Shown here: piece after piece, positions 11,217 to 22,986 of the stretch
Layout of the letters: each line of letters begins with the position of its first letter
Position numbering within the stretch: position 1 is the first letter of the stretch
Source of the DNA: Haliotis asinina
Lineage: Eukaryota; Mollusca; Gastropoda; Lepetellida; Haliotidae
Length of the DNA stretch: 64,000 bases
Direction of reading: 5' to 3'
Assembly (NCBI RefSeq): GCF_037392515.1
Contig: NC_090295.1
Location: 20,910,001-20,974,000 of the forward strand
Translations under genes and position numbers: made by a program
The notes under the pieces: model-generated
Databases searched by the model: none
Told to the model about the DNA's origin: nothing
Seen by the model: only the letters and a program-made list of their open reading frames with translations

Positions 11217-14200
11217 GTGAGTTGTTCATTATTGTTACGTTTCTTGTCATGTTCTTTATTGCAACGTCGATGGGGCGTCCGCTCGTCACGCCGAGGACCC
11301 GGGTTCGATTCCTACTTATGGGCACAATATGTACGCTTTAACCATAAGGCTACCCTCAGCCCCGTGCGCATTCTGACCACTTTAAATCAATGAAACAGGT
11401 CTGATTCCATCATTTTCAGTGACTTTTCTGAGTGGGATAATGCAAGACTCCTCGGTTTTGGCTGGGAAAATAAGACTCGAGGCCGTGGGGTGAGGAGAAG
11501 TAAGCGCATAGCGCTCGAGGTCTTACTTCTGTCCACCCAATGGTCGAGGTCTTACTTCTCTCCACCCGATGGTCGAGGTCTTACTCCTCTCCACTCGATG
11601 GTCGAGGTCTTACTTCTCTCCACCCGATAGTCGAGGACATCTTTGTCGACTCGGTAGCCGTGAGGTAGAGTGTCTGGTTTGGAACCTGGCAAATGCGGTT
11701 CTATTCTTGCTAGGGAAACCATTTGATTATTGACGATATATTTCAGCTGATTTCAAACACTCAAAGATCATCTGAATTTGAACGTTGTTGATGATATAGA
11801 GTTTGGGAAAAGTAAAACCTTGGAAAAGGTCTTACTTATAAAACGTAGAACCGGGAAATAGGTCTTACTTACAAAACGTAGAACCGGGAAATAGGTCTTA
11901 CAAGACTTAGAACCGGGAAGAAAGGTCTTACCTACAAAAAGTAGAACCGGGAAATAGGTCTTACCTACGAAAAATAGAACCGGGAAATAGGTCTTACCTA
12001 CAAAAAGTAGAACCGGGAAGATAGGTCTTATCTACAAAAAGTAGAACCGGGAGCAAACAAAAACCTGAAATACGGTTAATGCGGGAAAAGAAGCCATATC
12101 TATTATTTAGTTTAAAAAACACACTTCAGGTTTACATGAGAAGGGAATTTACAATTACATTGTATGAGTTATCTTCAAGAGGGCCTCGTGCGCCTGAACC
12201 TCCACAGTAGCGTCTTAACTTAGTCTCAAAGGGAGGGGTGCGCAACTCGATGCGCAACTCGAAACCCTTTAGTATTTATCAACCAAATTCATTAGATACA
12301 TGAGACAGATTCGAAAATGATGTCTTTCGCTATTTGCGTTTTTTTCGGCTTTTCTTTTTATTTTTCTCGGTTTCCATGTGAACGATTTGAACAACTCGGA
12401 AACCTTTTAATATCTTGTTGCAAGACTTGGCCGATATATCAAGCAAATCTTGAGGTGGTACCTTTTGCTATTTACAGATTATTGGCATGTATATTTTTCA
12501 TTATTTCCATGTAAACAGTTTGGTCATCGATAAAAAAGATCACGTTGGACTTAAAGTAACTGTCGGATGATTTGTTGAGACAACAGGGATTTGTCGTCTT
12601 CTGATGACTCTTGTTATCTTTTGGGGTGTTTAGGAAAGTTTTGTATTTCTCGCGATACTCCCCGAAACGAACAAAATTACCCCGATAGTGTATTTCAGTC
12701 TTGGGCGCCGGGATAGCCTAGTGGTTAAAGGGTTCGTTCGTCACGCCGAGAACCGGGTTCGATTTCCCACATGGGAACAATGTGTGAACCCCATTTCTCG
12801 TGTCCCCCGCCGTGATATTGCTGGAACATTGTATAAAGTGTAAATGTACAAGGAAACATTATCATAATTATATTGTTATCTTTGTACATTCCGCTCCTAT
12901 CAACACACCCAACCCCCGCATTTGGTTTTGTCATCATAATACATTGTCTTTTGTTCTTTGGGGTTTTTTGTGCTTCGTAATTATATTGTTATATCTTTGC
13001 ACTTTCTCGTAATTATGTTGATATTTTTGTACACCTATATACATATGTGTGTGTGTGTGTGTTTGTGTGTGTGCGCGCGCGCATATGTGAGTGTCTGTAT
13101 ACACACACACACACGCACATATCCACTCCTTGTATTGACTCAGTATTCAACTAATGAAGGAACGAGAATTATCTCTGAAACGTCGTGTGGAAAATAAATA
13201 GAATTTGTTATCCATAAGACGTGTCATGTATTTACGTGCCTTCAGCTTCCAAATGCCTTTCAAAAACTTCATTGCTTAAAAGCGGTGTGTGCTCTTGCGA
13301 ATCAATTCTTTCGTCTGGTGCTTTTCGTCTTTTTGCGCCAAAATTAAGACGCTCCTTGATTGTACAAGCGCTAACATCCAGATCCCATCTTTGCAGACCC
13401 GCCTCCAAGTATCGTATAACGCAGCCGATCAGAAGGTAGCCACATACGGGAACTATACGGACAACGGTCAGGTCGTAAAATTCAAGTCCATCAACGACTA
13501 TAAAGCGGTAAGGGAGATAACTCAACTGACGCATTGGAAATAACAACCTGCTGCAGTTCATTTATTCTAACTACGCTAACTTCTCAAACTCTCTGGGATA
13601 ACTAAGTTCTGATTTTGTGTAATGAGCTTTCCTGTTAATTTATTAACGCCAGTCGAGTTCCTCATTCCTCTTATTCTAATTCTAAACACCTGATCTTCGG
13701 AAATCTGACGCAAGGAAAAACAGTCACTCACATTCTTGATGCAAGGATCAGGATTGGGTATGTATTTATCTCAGAGTTCCTTAAAAAAGAACGACTAAGA
13801 AATGAAATTCACACCAGCAACCACCTTTTTAACTTGAAAATATGAAAACCAACCTGTCTTCCTGACACGACATTATGTTTTCATCTATTGATGGGTAAGT
13901 ACAATACATTCACCTACGGCCCGGTAAGTTAACGTCTTACGTCCTGACTCATGAAGATCCGGGCTAGCATTGGTGTTCAGCAACCCACGCTTGACCTAAG
14001 AGGCAACAAATGGGATCGGGTAGTCAGGCTCGCTGGCTAGGTTTACAAATGTCATCATGCCCCCACTGTGAAGATCGATGCTTATGCTGTCGAGTATGTG
14101 GTCCAGACATAATTTTGTACAACCCGCCGCCATATAGGTTGAATATTGCTCAGTGCGGGATTAAATAACAAACCAACGACTTACGTCCCTTAGTTGTGCC

Positions 14201-14896
14201 AGGATCAAGGGAAATGATAATGATTTCAGATGACTGTTACCATCGCACTTTGGAACATGAACTGCAAAAGGCAGATGTTATCTCTTCGGCTTACTTTTCA
14301 TTTAGCTCAAGGCATCACCTTACTGAAACAATAGTGCCACGTGGCAAGGCGATAACCAACTCTCACTTTCACTCACATCTGCAAGCCTTCATGCGTTTTT
14401 TCTAGGGTCGGGGGTACTACATCCTCCCTGCACAGAGGATCTGCTCATCCTTCCAGCTGGGAGGCCAGTTCCAACGAGCGTGTGTTCCAGGTCAGTGTAG
14501 AATGATGTGTGTATCGCCATGTGGTTTGGGGCCATTGGTTCCCGTGGTCACTGGGAAATACGCGGAAAAGATGTCCCTGAGCTAGTTCTAGGCCCGTCTG
14601 TATCCATGTAATACATCCCCTGAAACAAACATACAGAACAACAAAAGAAATGTAACTTTGTTTTTTCTTATTTTTTTGTCATAGTTTTGAAATAGAAGGC
14701 ATCAACATGACCGCTTACTTTTATTAGTATTTCCCTTTTTCGAAACTTGTAACGAACGTTTACTTTTAACAGATTTCATTTTTTAAAACTTGCGCCCCGT
14801 TTGTTGTTCAGTATTTATCCAACAAAGTCCTTGCAAGTCTAGAATGTGTGGCAAGTCTAGATTTCTCCAGTTTGTGAAAATGAAGCAATGAAGCAT

Positions 14897-14991
<95 letters not shown>

Positions 14992-16860
14992 TTAATTAAA
15001 ATATGCTCGTTTCGGAACATAGGTGTTAGCATGGTCCTTGGCCAAATTCTAAAAACGTCTATGTCAATGAAGATGTCTGAGCTCAGTAGCAGTACCAGTA
15101 CCATTCAGCAATAGGTATGACAACCCTTGATAATATTGAGCAAGGCACAGAAGGTATCAGATCATTGTAATAAACATTGGTTTCCCTACTCTTGACTCCA
15201 CATGTTCACAGACCCTCTGCAAGAGCGTTAAGCATATAGTATAATGGACTCTCGCAACCACTGGTGTTCAACATGGTCAAGATATGGATGACAAGGCCGG
15301 TTTATCAGTTTTATTATATTTTCTCGCAATTTTTTATTGTTGTTTATAACGTCAGCAATGTCCAGTCCGTCTAAAGGTTTCTCTTTACATATTTAGGTGT
15401 ATTCACATTCATTTTGTTTCAGACAATGCTGAAGACCAGGGCCCTTATGCTTTCGGTGTGGGTGACAATAGGCTGGATGTGCAGGGGTACCAAGTGAAGT
15501 CTAGGAAGAATGGTGATGATGTGACTACCGTTGTGACCGTCACCCAAGATGGGTGTGTTCCCGTGGTGGAGAACATGTGGGGGACTAGGAGCGGACGTAA
15601 GTCGAGTCTGAATAAAAATAGCAACGAATTCTTGTATGCACAAAGAATTTAATAAAACACCACGTGTACTTTTGCAAGGATAGGTTTCAACATGTGCATC
15701 ATACTTACGGTATAAACCTTTGATTCATAAATAAAAGCGGACAAAATGATTGGAATCCATGTTTATTTTTAAAATAGAAACAACACTCATTTTCATGCAC
15801 AACCATGTGTGTACAAGTATGGCCGTGGAATGTTTAATGTTTGAATTTATTGACTTTGCGTGTATTACATGACTCAAGGTCAACACCGAGTGTAACTAAC
15901 AACCTTTCCTCTGTAGTCACTTTCTTCTCAAATGTGGGCTTCAACGACCTGACAGCCGGTATCAAGGATCCTTCCGTCTTCCAGCCCCCAGATTATTGTG
16001 AAGAGGTACGTTCCCAAAGTTCCTTGTGATTTTGCGGGTGCTTCAAACTCCTACTTTCTATCTCTCTGACTTCTTCAGTAGATTGATGTTCATGCTGTTG
16101 ATCACTGGGTTGTCTGGTCCAGACTCGATTATTTCATGTTCGTAAGATGAATTGTAGGCAGCGACTTCACCCAAAGAGTACGTGATTTTCTTACTTTCAG
16201 AGAGAGTGGTAGCCAAGAGGAGTATGATGTGGCTATCCAACAGGGTTCAATTCAAATGATTCAAAAATGAAAGTCTTATGAATGTATTCATCACAAGACA
16301 AACTTGGTCCCGCTGGCTAAAATCGAGAGAGGACGAAAATTACTCAATTTTAAGGGCCCTCCGGTTCTTTCCTTACTACCATAGTAATTATGTCCTGGCT
16401 TGTTACCATCACGCGATGCTGTCATCATATTACAGAAAATTTGTCTATCATTCAAAGTAAAGGGTCAGTCATTCTGTCATATTGCCAGAGTTATATTCTG
16501 TCATGGCATGTTGAGGATCACGCCATTCTGTCATATTACCTTTCATGGCATGTTAAGGATCACGCCATTCTGTCATATTACCTTTCATGGCAAGTTAAGG
16601 ATGATTCCTTTCTGTCATATTACCGTTCATGGCATGTTAAGGATCACTCCATTCTGTCATGTGTCATTAATCACGCCATTCTGTCATATTACCCGAGTTA
16701 TTCTGTCACGGCTTGTTATTAATCAAGCCATTCTGTCATATTACAGTGACAACAGTGAATGTTCGTTCCGGATCATTATTAATCTGAATGTCTGTTGTTG
16801 CAGGGCCCCGTTGAGAAGCTTGATTTCCTCCACGCTGGCTACAGCATCATGCGGCAATAA
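11061..16860 (+). CDS. EPDR: Ependymin-related protein, complete six-exon gene
   Basis: Secreted glycoprotein of the ependymin-related family, thought to act extracellularly as a calcium- or lipid-binding factor; molluscs have many members, including mantle-secreted ones. Join: 11061-11216, 13397-13507, 14406-14490, 15423-15596, 15917-16005, 16804-16860. All junctions are GT-AG and the phases agree, giving 672 nt and 223 residues, the usual family length. Residues 1-17 (MILQAVLVACFASVALG) form a signal peptide. The mature part starts with SICC and has further Cys residues in RICSSF, RACVP, DGCVP and DYCEE, fitting the conserved disulfide pattern. There is one N-glycosylation sequon (NYT, residue 71). 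The ATG at 11061 is chosen because it gives the signal peptide. The neighbouring kinesin gene is unrelated. Family assignment is firm; orthology to vertebrate EPDR1 is not claimed. Confidence 0.88.
11266..11333 (+). mobile_element. SINE family A, head fragment
   Basis: Contains CTCGTCACGCCGAGGACC followed by GGGTTCGATTC, the tRNA-like B-box part of the family A SINE seen many times in this window. Confidence 0.5.
11511..11640. repeat. Minisatellite in ependymin intron 1, 29-bp unit
   Basis: Four to five copies of GGTCGAGGTCTTACTTCT plus CTCCACCCGAT. The word GGTCTTAC recurs in the second array downstream. Confidence 0.88.
11815..12056. repeat. Minisatellite in ependymin intron 1, ~34-bp unit
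   Basis: About seven copies of a unit containing AGGTCTTACCTACAAAAAG and TAGAACCGGGAAA, with small length differences. Confidence 0.88.
12701..12845 (+). mobile_element. SINE family A, near full length
   Basis: A tRNA-like head with an A box (ATAGCCTAGTGGTTAAAG) and B box (GGGTTCGATTTCC) is followed by the family body ATGGGAACAATGTGTGAA and CGCCGTGATATTGCTGGAA. It lacks the acceptor-stem complementarity of a true tRNA gene, so it is a tRNA-derived SINE inside ependymin intron 1. Confidence 0.75.
13041..13122. repeat. Alternating TG / CG / AC microsatellite
   Basis: A TG run, a CGCGCG core and an AC run give long purine-pyrimidine alternation that could adopt Z-DNA, and the TG and AC arms can pair. 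It lies in ependymin intron 1. Confidence 0.85.
13397..13507 (+). CDS. EPDR: Ependymin-related exon 2
   Basis: Residues 53-89, TRLQVSYNAADQKVATY..., containing the NYT sequon and ending KSINDYKA. Acceptor TTTGCAG, donor GTAAGG, phase 0 at both ends. Confidence 0.85.
13905..14170 (+). mobile_element. SINE family B copy
   Basis: Contains the family B landmarks TGAAGATCCGGG, CAGCAACCCACGCTTG, AAGATCGATGCTTATGCTGT and GCCATATAGGTTGAATATTG in order, in ependymin intron 2. Confidence 0.65.
14406..14490 (+). CDS. EPDR: Ependymin-related exon 3
   Basis: Residues 90-118, GRGYYILPAQRICSSF... to RACVP. It contains two conserved cysteines and ends in phase 1 at GTCAGT. Confidence 0.85.
14895..14994. 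repeat. (TTTA)n microsatellite
   Basis: About 25 perfect copies of TTTA in ependymin intron 3. Confidence 0.97.
15423..15596 (+). CDS. EPDR: Ependymin-related exon 4
   Basis: Residues 118-176, DNAEDQGPYAFGVGDN... with VTVTQDGCVPVVENMW. The TxDGCxPV pattern is a family hallmark. Acceptor TTTCAG, donor GTAAGT, phase 1 to phase 1. Confidence 0.87.
15917..16005 (+). CDS. EPDR: Ependymin-related exon 5
   Basis: Residues 176-205: LTFFSNVGFNDLTAGIKDPS then VFQPPDYCEE. The ITDPxxFxxPxxC-like ending is typical of the family. Donor GTACGT, phase 0. Confidence 0.87.
16075..16140 (+). mobile_element. SINE family B fragment
   Basis: Matches only the central family B segment: GATGTTCATGCTGTTGATCA then GTCTGGTCCAGACTCGATTA. 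Confidence 0.6.
16454..16745. repeat. Minisatellite in ependymin intron 5, ~42-bp unit
   Basis: Six to seven degenerate copies built from CATGGCATGTTAAGGATCAC and GCCATTCTGTCATATTAC. The open frames over it are repeat artefacts. Confidence 0.88.
16804..16860 (+). CDS. EPDR: Ependymin-related exon 6, terminal
   Basis: Residues 206-223, GPVEKLDFLHAGYSIMRQ, then TAA. The stop overlaps an AATAAA at 16857-16862, too close to be the likely polyadenylation signal. The next AATAAA is at 17845-17850, implying a 3' UTR of about 1 kb if used. Confidence 0.85.
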   Translation, partial: GPVEKLDFLHAGYSIMRQ

Positions 16861-18095
16861 ACCATGCGTCTTGAACCTGCCGGAAGCATACTGAAGCAGA
16901 ACATCCGATGCAGCAATACTATATGTATCATGATACATTCCTCACTATGGGATACGTATAGCTATAAGCGTATTGACATCACGTGAAAAGTCTTGGCTAA
17001 GTAAACATTTTAGATCAGGTTCAAAATGAAAGCTACTGCGAACATCTTCGTAGCTGCTACATCTGTCATGACCTTTAAAGGCTTATCACATTTCTCAAGA
17101 CATTAACACCAGTAGCTCATTCAATGAGTGAAAAAGATATTTCTTTATATTTTAATGTATAAAATAATATATGTTTTGAATGTCTGGTCTTGAATCTACA
17201 CAGGAAATAACACACTGTGTGTTGTATGGTTGTATAAAATCTCACCATGCACACATTGTTTGAGCCCAGTACATGCTGCGATATGAAGCAAATACTTGTT
17301 ATATCTTCAAACATACCGGCTATATTATTTAGCTCCCTCTAGTAGAAGTAAAAGTTTATTTAGTTTAAAATTTAGTTCTGTAGCTTAGAGTCTCATTTGC
17401 TCCCTCCCAATCAAGCCTAGGGCTATACTGCCCAACATTTGCTAAGGACAACATCTACGACTAAAGATACTGGTTATCAGTTGACTACTAACATTATTTT
17501 CAAGACAACTATGTCTGTATCTTTTCACCGAAATCCACATTTATCTGATGATAAGCAATTAGATCTACATTAATGAAGCTGTCTCAGTCTTGAAAGGGTC
17601 ACTGAATCGCTATCATTTGAATTGGGTGAATATGGAGGACTTGAAACATTTATCAGTATTTGTATTTCATTAGACATTTGGCCTCTGAATTGTGTCTCGT
17701 TTGATTGCTACTTTATCGGATCCAGCAGTCTACTCTTTATTTATCCCCAGTAGACCGAAACATTAGATGTAAGTTCACTCCTAAATTGCACTGTGTGTTC
17801 GGTTGTCCTTTTCTGACCCCCTAAATATTATCCGCTCAATGAATAATAAATATATTTTTCTAGAATATTTTATGTCATTTTTACACAAACCCATAACTGT
17901 GAGTGAGTTTACTTTCACACCGCTTTTTATGTCAGCTTAATTTGGGATACCATTGGTTTGAAAATCCCTAATTTTTCCCGATTAAGAAATGAGTGTACCC
18001 GGCAGTTTCCGGGTAATGTAGTAATGTAGCTTAAACACCCCGTACTGATACGTGCAAGCACGCTCACACACAATGATGGAACTGACTGACTGCGT
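16861..18095. other. Probable 3' UTR and downstream spacer of the ependymin-related gene
   Basis: AT-rich sequence without coding signals. AATAAA at 17845-17850 is the best candidate polyadenylation signal. Nothing else was recognised. Confidence 0.35.
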
Positions 18096-18099
18096 CATG

Positions 18100-18245
18100 G
18101 GGTCAGTGGGTAGTCTAGTAGTTAAAGTGTTCGCCCTTCACCGACCCGAGGTGGAATTCCCATATGGGTAGAATGTGTGAAACCCATTTCTGTTATCCCC
18201 CGCCGTGATATTGGTGGAATATATCTAAAAGCGGCATAAAACTAG
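18100..18245 (+). mobile_element. SINE family A copy
   Basis: GTAGTCTAGTAGTTAAAG (A box), then CATATGGGTAGAATGTGTGA and CCCGCCGTGATATTGGTGGA, ending AAAAGCGGCATAAAAC. Confidence 0.7.
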
Positions 18246-18354
18246 ACCCATGGCGCGGAAACTCGTGAAGATCCGGCCTAGAACTGATCTTGTGGTGAGA
18301 GATGTGTAGCGGTATAAGGGTGGTCAGCCTCATTTACTTGCCATGGTATCGCAT

Positions 18355-18430
18355 TTGCGATAGCTCAGTGGTTAAAGCGTTCTTGAAGATCCGGGTTAGA
18401 ATCGGTCTTCAGTAACCCCTGCTTGTCGTA
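18355..18430 (+). mobile_element. SINE family B head fragment
   Basis: ATAGCTCAGTGGTTAAAGCG is a clear tRNA A box and is joined to TGAAGATCCGGGTTAGAAT, showing that the family B SINE is also tRNA-derived. Confidence 0.65.
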
Positions 18431-18599
18431 AAAGGATATATATTAGATATATTTTCGTCAATGTAGATTGTCTGGAGCTATGTTTATTACAGTGAGGGGT
18501 CAACGGACCCGGTATAATATACATGACTCGTTGATGAAGAAAATGACACTTATTTGTTAATTACGGCACTAGTGTTTCGTGAATGAGTTAGTAATTAAG

Positions 18600-18812
18600 T
18601 TTAGTTTAGTTTTACGCCTCACTCAGCAATATTCCAGTTATACGGCCACGGTCTGAAAATAGTCAAGTCTGAACAAAACAATCCAGTGATAAACAGCATG
18701 AGCATCTTCACAAAGATGACAAGGTCAGCGAGTCTGACCACCCGGTTCCATCAGTCGCCTCTTCCGACAAGCATGGTTTGGTGAAGAGCAATTCAAATCC
18801 GGATCTTCGCGG
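18600..18812 (-). mobile_element. SINE family B, reverse copy
   Basis: Begins with GTTTTACGCCTCACTCAGCA and continues to CCGGATCTTC, the reverse complement of the family B body and head. Confidence 0.65.
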
Positions 18813-18902
18813 ATCTTGAAAGCTAGAAACACAAATTTAGCAAAATTGTTAAAAAGAGGAGTATTACGTCGTGACATAAATGTTACAAACTTTGAAATAG
18901 TT

Positions 18903-19150
18903 GGGGACCCGTGAAGGTCCGGGGTAGAGTAGTTCTTCAGCAACCCATGCTTGCCATAAAAGGCGACTCTGTTTGTCGTAAGAGGCGACTAACGAGATCG
19001 GGTGGTCTGGCTTGCTAACTTGGTTCCCATTTGTGCAGATCGATGCTCATGCTGTTGATCACTGGATTGTCTAGTCCAGACTCGATTATTTACAGACCGT
19101 CGCTATATGGCTGGAATACTGCTGAGTAAAACTAAACTCACCCACTCACA
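18903..19150 (+). mobile_element. SINE family B, near full length
   Basis: Runs from GGACCCGTGAAGGTCCGGGG through CAGCAACCCATGCTTGCC and GATCGATGCTCATGCTGTTG to CTGAGTAAAACTAAACTCAC. A CTTGTCGTAAGAGGCGACT segment is partly duplicated. Confidence 0.7.
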
Positions 19151-19729
19151 AATAGCTGTGAAAGAAAGAAAATGCATGTATAGGAAGTAATTTTCGACGA
19201 AGATTATTATTGAAGTCACATTTCCAGCAGAAGAGGTATCCTGGCTCCACAACGGGTACAATGCAAAATGGACATATAAATATTTCGCTCCGTGCTCTGC
19301 CGGTCTTACGGACGTCCTGCCTCGACTGGCAATAGCTGGTTTGGCCATCGGAACTTACTAGTGGAATACGACATACCAGCAAATAACAAACGAAATAGTT
19401 CTCACATTTATTTTCATTTCAGTAGAATTGCATAGTAATGAGGTTTATAATACGCTCTAAACACCCCACCGCCCCTGAGTCTTTATTCAAAGTTCCTCAC
19501 TACAACATTCTGGTTGACACAGTGAATCTTTTGATGAATTAAGTAGCTTCAATGTAGAGCCTTGCGTTCATTAGCGGAACAGCTTTCATTCGTCACGCTA
19601 AGGCGGGTACGATTTCCTCTCACATATAGCTGAAATACTTCAGTGCACGTCATAACAAATATCGTACAAAGAGATACGAGTAATGAAACACGGGATCGGT
19701 GTAAATTTAATAATACGACTCGGGGGCAG

Positions 19730-19915
<186 letters not shown>

Positions 19916-20253
19916 ATTCAATACACACGCCACCACGATACACCCTTGGGATCCGCCTATGCAACTCGGTCGAACTATTACTTCGCCTTGTACTTGTACT
20001 AACCAGGGAACTGCAGCCGTTGCCCCATTCTCTACCTCCTTGCGAAATAAATTGCCGCACAGAATTTCCTGCTATCATCAAGAGCATGTAAATACATAAT
20101 GTGAACTAAATCTATGTTTAACAGAAGTAGATGGGGTTTTTTACAAGATGACTGCATGAGCAGGCCCAACTTGTACTGTCCATGTCACATTTAGCGGTTA
20201 TCTTCCAGAGCACTTTCTGAGAATTACCTCCCTTGCAATATTTTGATCCTGTG

Positions 20254-20283
20254 ATTGGTCCATTTCAAAAGCCTAAGCGCGAA
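20254..20283 (+). promoter_or_regulatory. Possible G2/M-type promoter of the kinesin gene
   Basis: An inverted CCAAT box (ATTGG, 20254-20258) is followed by TTCAAA (20264-20269, the complement of the CHR motif TTTGAA) and GCGCGAA (20277-20283, E2F/CDE-like). CCAAT plus CHR/CDE is the known layout of genes expressed at G2/M. A plausible splice donor (AGAG then GTAAAT) at 20344/20345 could end a 5' UTR exon joined to the acceptor at 22753. The motifs are short and may be chance. Confidence 0.35.
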
Positions 20284-20344
20284 GTTGGTGTGTGATCAAG
20301 CCAACATGTTTTCTCAAGTTTGACTGTTGGATTTCTAAAAAGAG

Positions 20345-22753
20345 GTAAATTTACTCAGATAATTCTGATACAGAAAACCAAACGATGGGATAATGTAAAA
20401 TTGTAGCTGCTTTTCGGCCCAATTTGTCAACAGTCGATGGAGGCTGTTGTGTGGATTTATATTCATGTGACGTGTATGAATCGAGGTATGGCGACTCGAA
20501 TGTTTTCATGTTTGTTATTGATGTAGAACGCAAGCTTCAGCATCGCTATCATTGACTAGTTTTGTTTTTTCCCCCTTGAAACTCGTTTCCGTCGGTACAG
20601 TAATGTTGGTCTCTTTGTTGCAATTCCCCATGTGAAAACAGTGACAATGCTACTGCTGACAGCACTTTGTCCAAATTCAGTCAGCTCAGCAAACTTTCTG
20701 ATTGTATTTATTTATAGACATTATGAAACCAAGAATTAAGAATTAAAAAATCACATTAATTATGAAACTTACTAAACTCTGTCATAGTGTGAAATTTTAG
20801 ACCTTTGACTTGTTGACTTTTGCTTTTCATATTTTTTCCCCGTCATTCAACATATTCAGTGCGTTTTTTCGCAGGTGCAAAAAGAACATTTATCAGTTTA
20901 GTGATTTTCACGTTGTATGGTTATCGCATTTGTATAGCTAAAATAACCCCATATTACTTATACTCAGATGTTAACAGCAAAGTAACAAATGATATTGATA
21001 ACAGGGGCACTCCCTTGAACAATGAGGTTGGCTCATGGGGTTTGATTACAGGATGTTTTGAAAGCATTATCCAAGTCAGTTGTTCAATTCTTATCCAAAG
21101 CTGCTTTTGGTTTGTTATACTCAGATAAATATTAGAATCTACCTATCCTGGGGTTGTAAGAAACTTGTCTGGTCTTTGTGATTTTTTTCATACTGACTGC
21201 ACTCTTTCAGTCTGATGCTAATGTCCATCCCTGGACATATTACAAGTGCAGTTTGTCAAATCAGCAAAACTTGAACATGTTGAATGACTGTTTCTAGATT
21301 GATTGAGATTCACATACAGGGATTTACAGGACGCGAATTCCTGTGTCTTATACGCATATAAATTGAGAATGAACACAACAGACTTTATTAGCTCATCCAC
21401 GGGACGCTTAAAACGTCTAAATACTTTTTGTGAAATTTAATAGCTTATCGCTGAGTTTGTTACAAGATGCGATATGGTGTCATTTGCAGTTTAATTACAG
21501 CAATAATATATGTGATGATCATGAAACACATTATTTGTAACACAATACAATAACTGCATTAGTAATAATATTTAAATGTCTGGAAGCCCCATTTTGTTGT
21601 CCAGGACCTCTGAAAATTAAGAGCACAAGTCTGAGAGACCCTCAAATACAGAACAAACTATAGATTACAGACACTGACAGAGGAGACATTTATTTAAGCT
21701 CTAAGTTTTGAAATTTCCACTTTAGAATAAACTGGTAGACCACAAATAATTCATGTTACCTTTTTGGGTAATTCCCCTTGAGGCAAAGTGCTGTGTCAAG
21801 TAAAAACACGACAGATTCTAATCATCGTTCTTGTTGCTAATGTTCATGATAACGGCATCTAATCTTACATTGTCTACAAGATATTACAGCTCTCTCCTGC
21901 CCATGATTACTGTTGGTTGTTGTTGGTTGATGGATTAGGAGTGATGTCACATTGTCTCTGTCTATGTGTTCAATCAAACAGGTTTCAACATTTTGCATGT
22001 TTTAATTCATTTCTTAAAATGACATATTGCTGCAGATGAGATGATTGCTGCTTTTGAATGAATGAGGTTGCTATGACTATTTAGCTTTTGGTACAGTGTA
22101 TTTGACATGATATGCTACAAGGATTAATTGCTTTAGAAAGAAGGCTAATAAGTTTCCGAATTTTAAAAATTATTATGATTAACAATCCACTGGAAACTGC
22201 TCTGAAATAGTCATATTATTTATTATATGTGATTTTTCTTGTGTGAATCTGTACACTGTGTTCGCGGTAGGTTTTGTACGAGTGTGCAGGAACGAAAATA
22301 GTAATATGTAGTCCAGATCTTTTGTGCATGAAATATTCATTGCAATCCTGAATCATTTCAAAATTTATAATTTTTTTTTATGTTGCTGTTTTAAGGTACT
22401 TTTTAAAATTTTAAAATTAAGTAGACAGAATCTATGCTTGCAAAACATGGCTTCAAAATATTATTTGTTGTGGGGAGGATGTATTTTGTTTTTTTTGCAT
22501 GAAAAATGCAGGTTTCTGCATCAACATGGACACTGGTACATCATGGTATATACTGTGACCATATATTATCATGACTTGTATGTTTCATCACCCACAAACA
22601 AAACATTACCTTATGATGAAAGCCAGGGAAGACAAATTCAAAATAGACAATGTGGTGAAGTAGACATTTTACATGTGACATTTATCATCCTTAGTGTTTC
22701 TCATGGTAAAGTTTGTAGGATTTTATCATGGCTAAGGAAATATATTGTTTTAG
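20345..22753. other. Putative 5' UTR intron of the kinesin gene
   Basis: About 2.4 kb of AT-rich sequence with no recognisable gene or repeat. Its only structural role would be as the intron between the inferred 5' UTR exon and the acceptor TTTTAG at 22753. Confidence 0.3.
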
Positions 22754-22761
22754 GCACCAAG

Positions 22762-22986
22762 ATGGCTGGGAAGAAAAGGCTGTTTTCAGAGATCATGGGT
22801 CCTCCAGAAAATGTTGGTGAAACAACAAGAGAATCGGACATTATTTTTGAAGATGCCAAAAAGAACCTGTTGGATACTTTTTCCAAAAGTCAGACAGTGT
22901 CTGCAGACCCTGCCTCAGACCACATGAAAGTCTACTTACGAGTCCGTCCATTCTCAGAGGAAGAAAAAGACAGAGACGAAGATCAG
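22762..22986 (+). CDS. KIF20: Kinesin exon 1 (first coding)
   Basis: Residues 1-75, from [13 protein letters not shown] to [19 protein letters not shown]. An upstream acceptor (TTTTAG, 22753) leaves 8 nt of 5' UTR in this exon. The end is CAG|GCGAGT, a GC-type donor; reading on would add a non-kinesin sequence. Confidence 0.8.

Noticed and set aside
12701-12780. tRNA gene, from A and B box matches
   Set aside because: There is no acceptor-stem pairing or complete cloverleaf. The same head recurs with a fixed body, so it is a SINE. The same reasoning applies to the other family A and B heads.
16400-16894. Open frames with HGMLRITPFCHIT repeats
   Set aside because: They translate the intron-5 minisatellite of the ependymin gene. 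Only the 57 nt from 16804 are coding, and in another frame.
22324-22761. N-terminal extension of kinesin exon 1 using an upstream ATG
   Set aside because: The upstream open sequence is AT-rich with no kinesin features, and a good acceptor lies at 22753 just before the family-like start.
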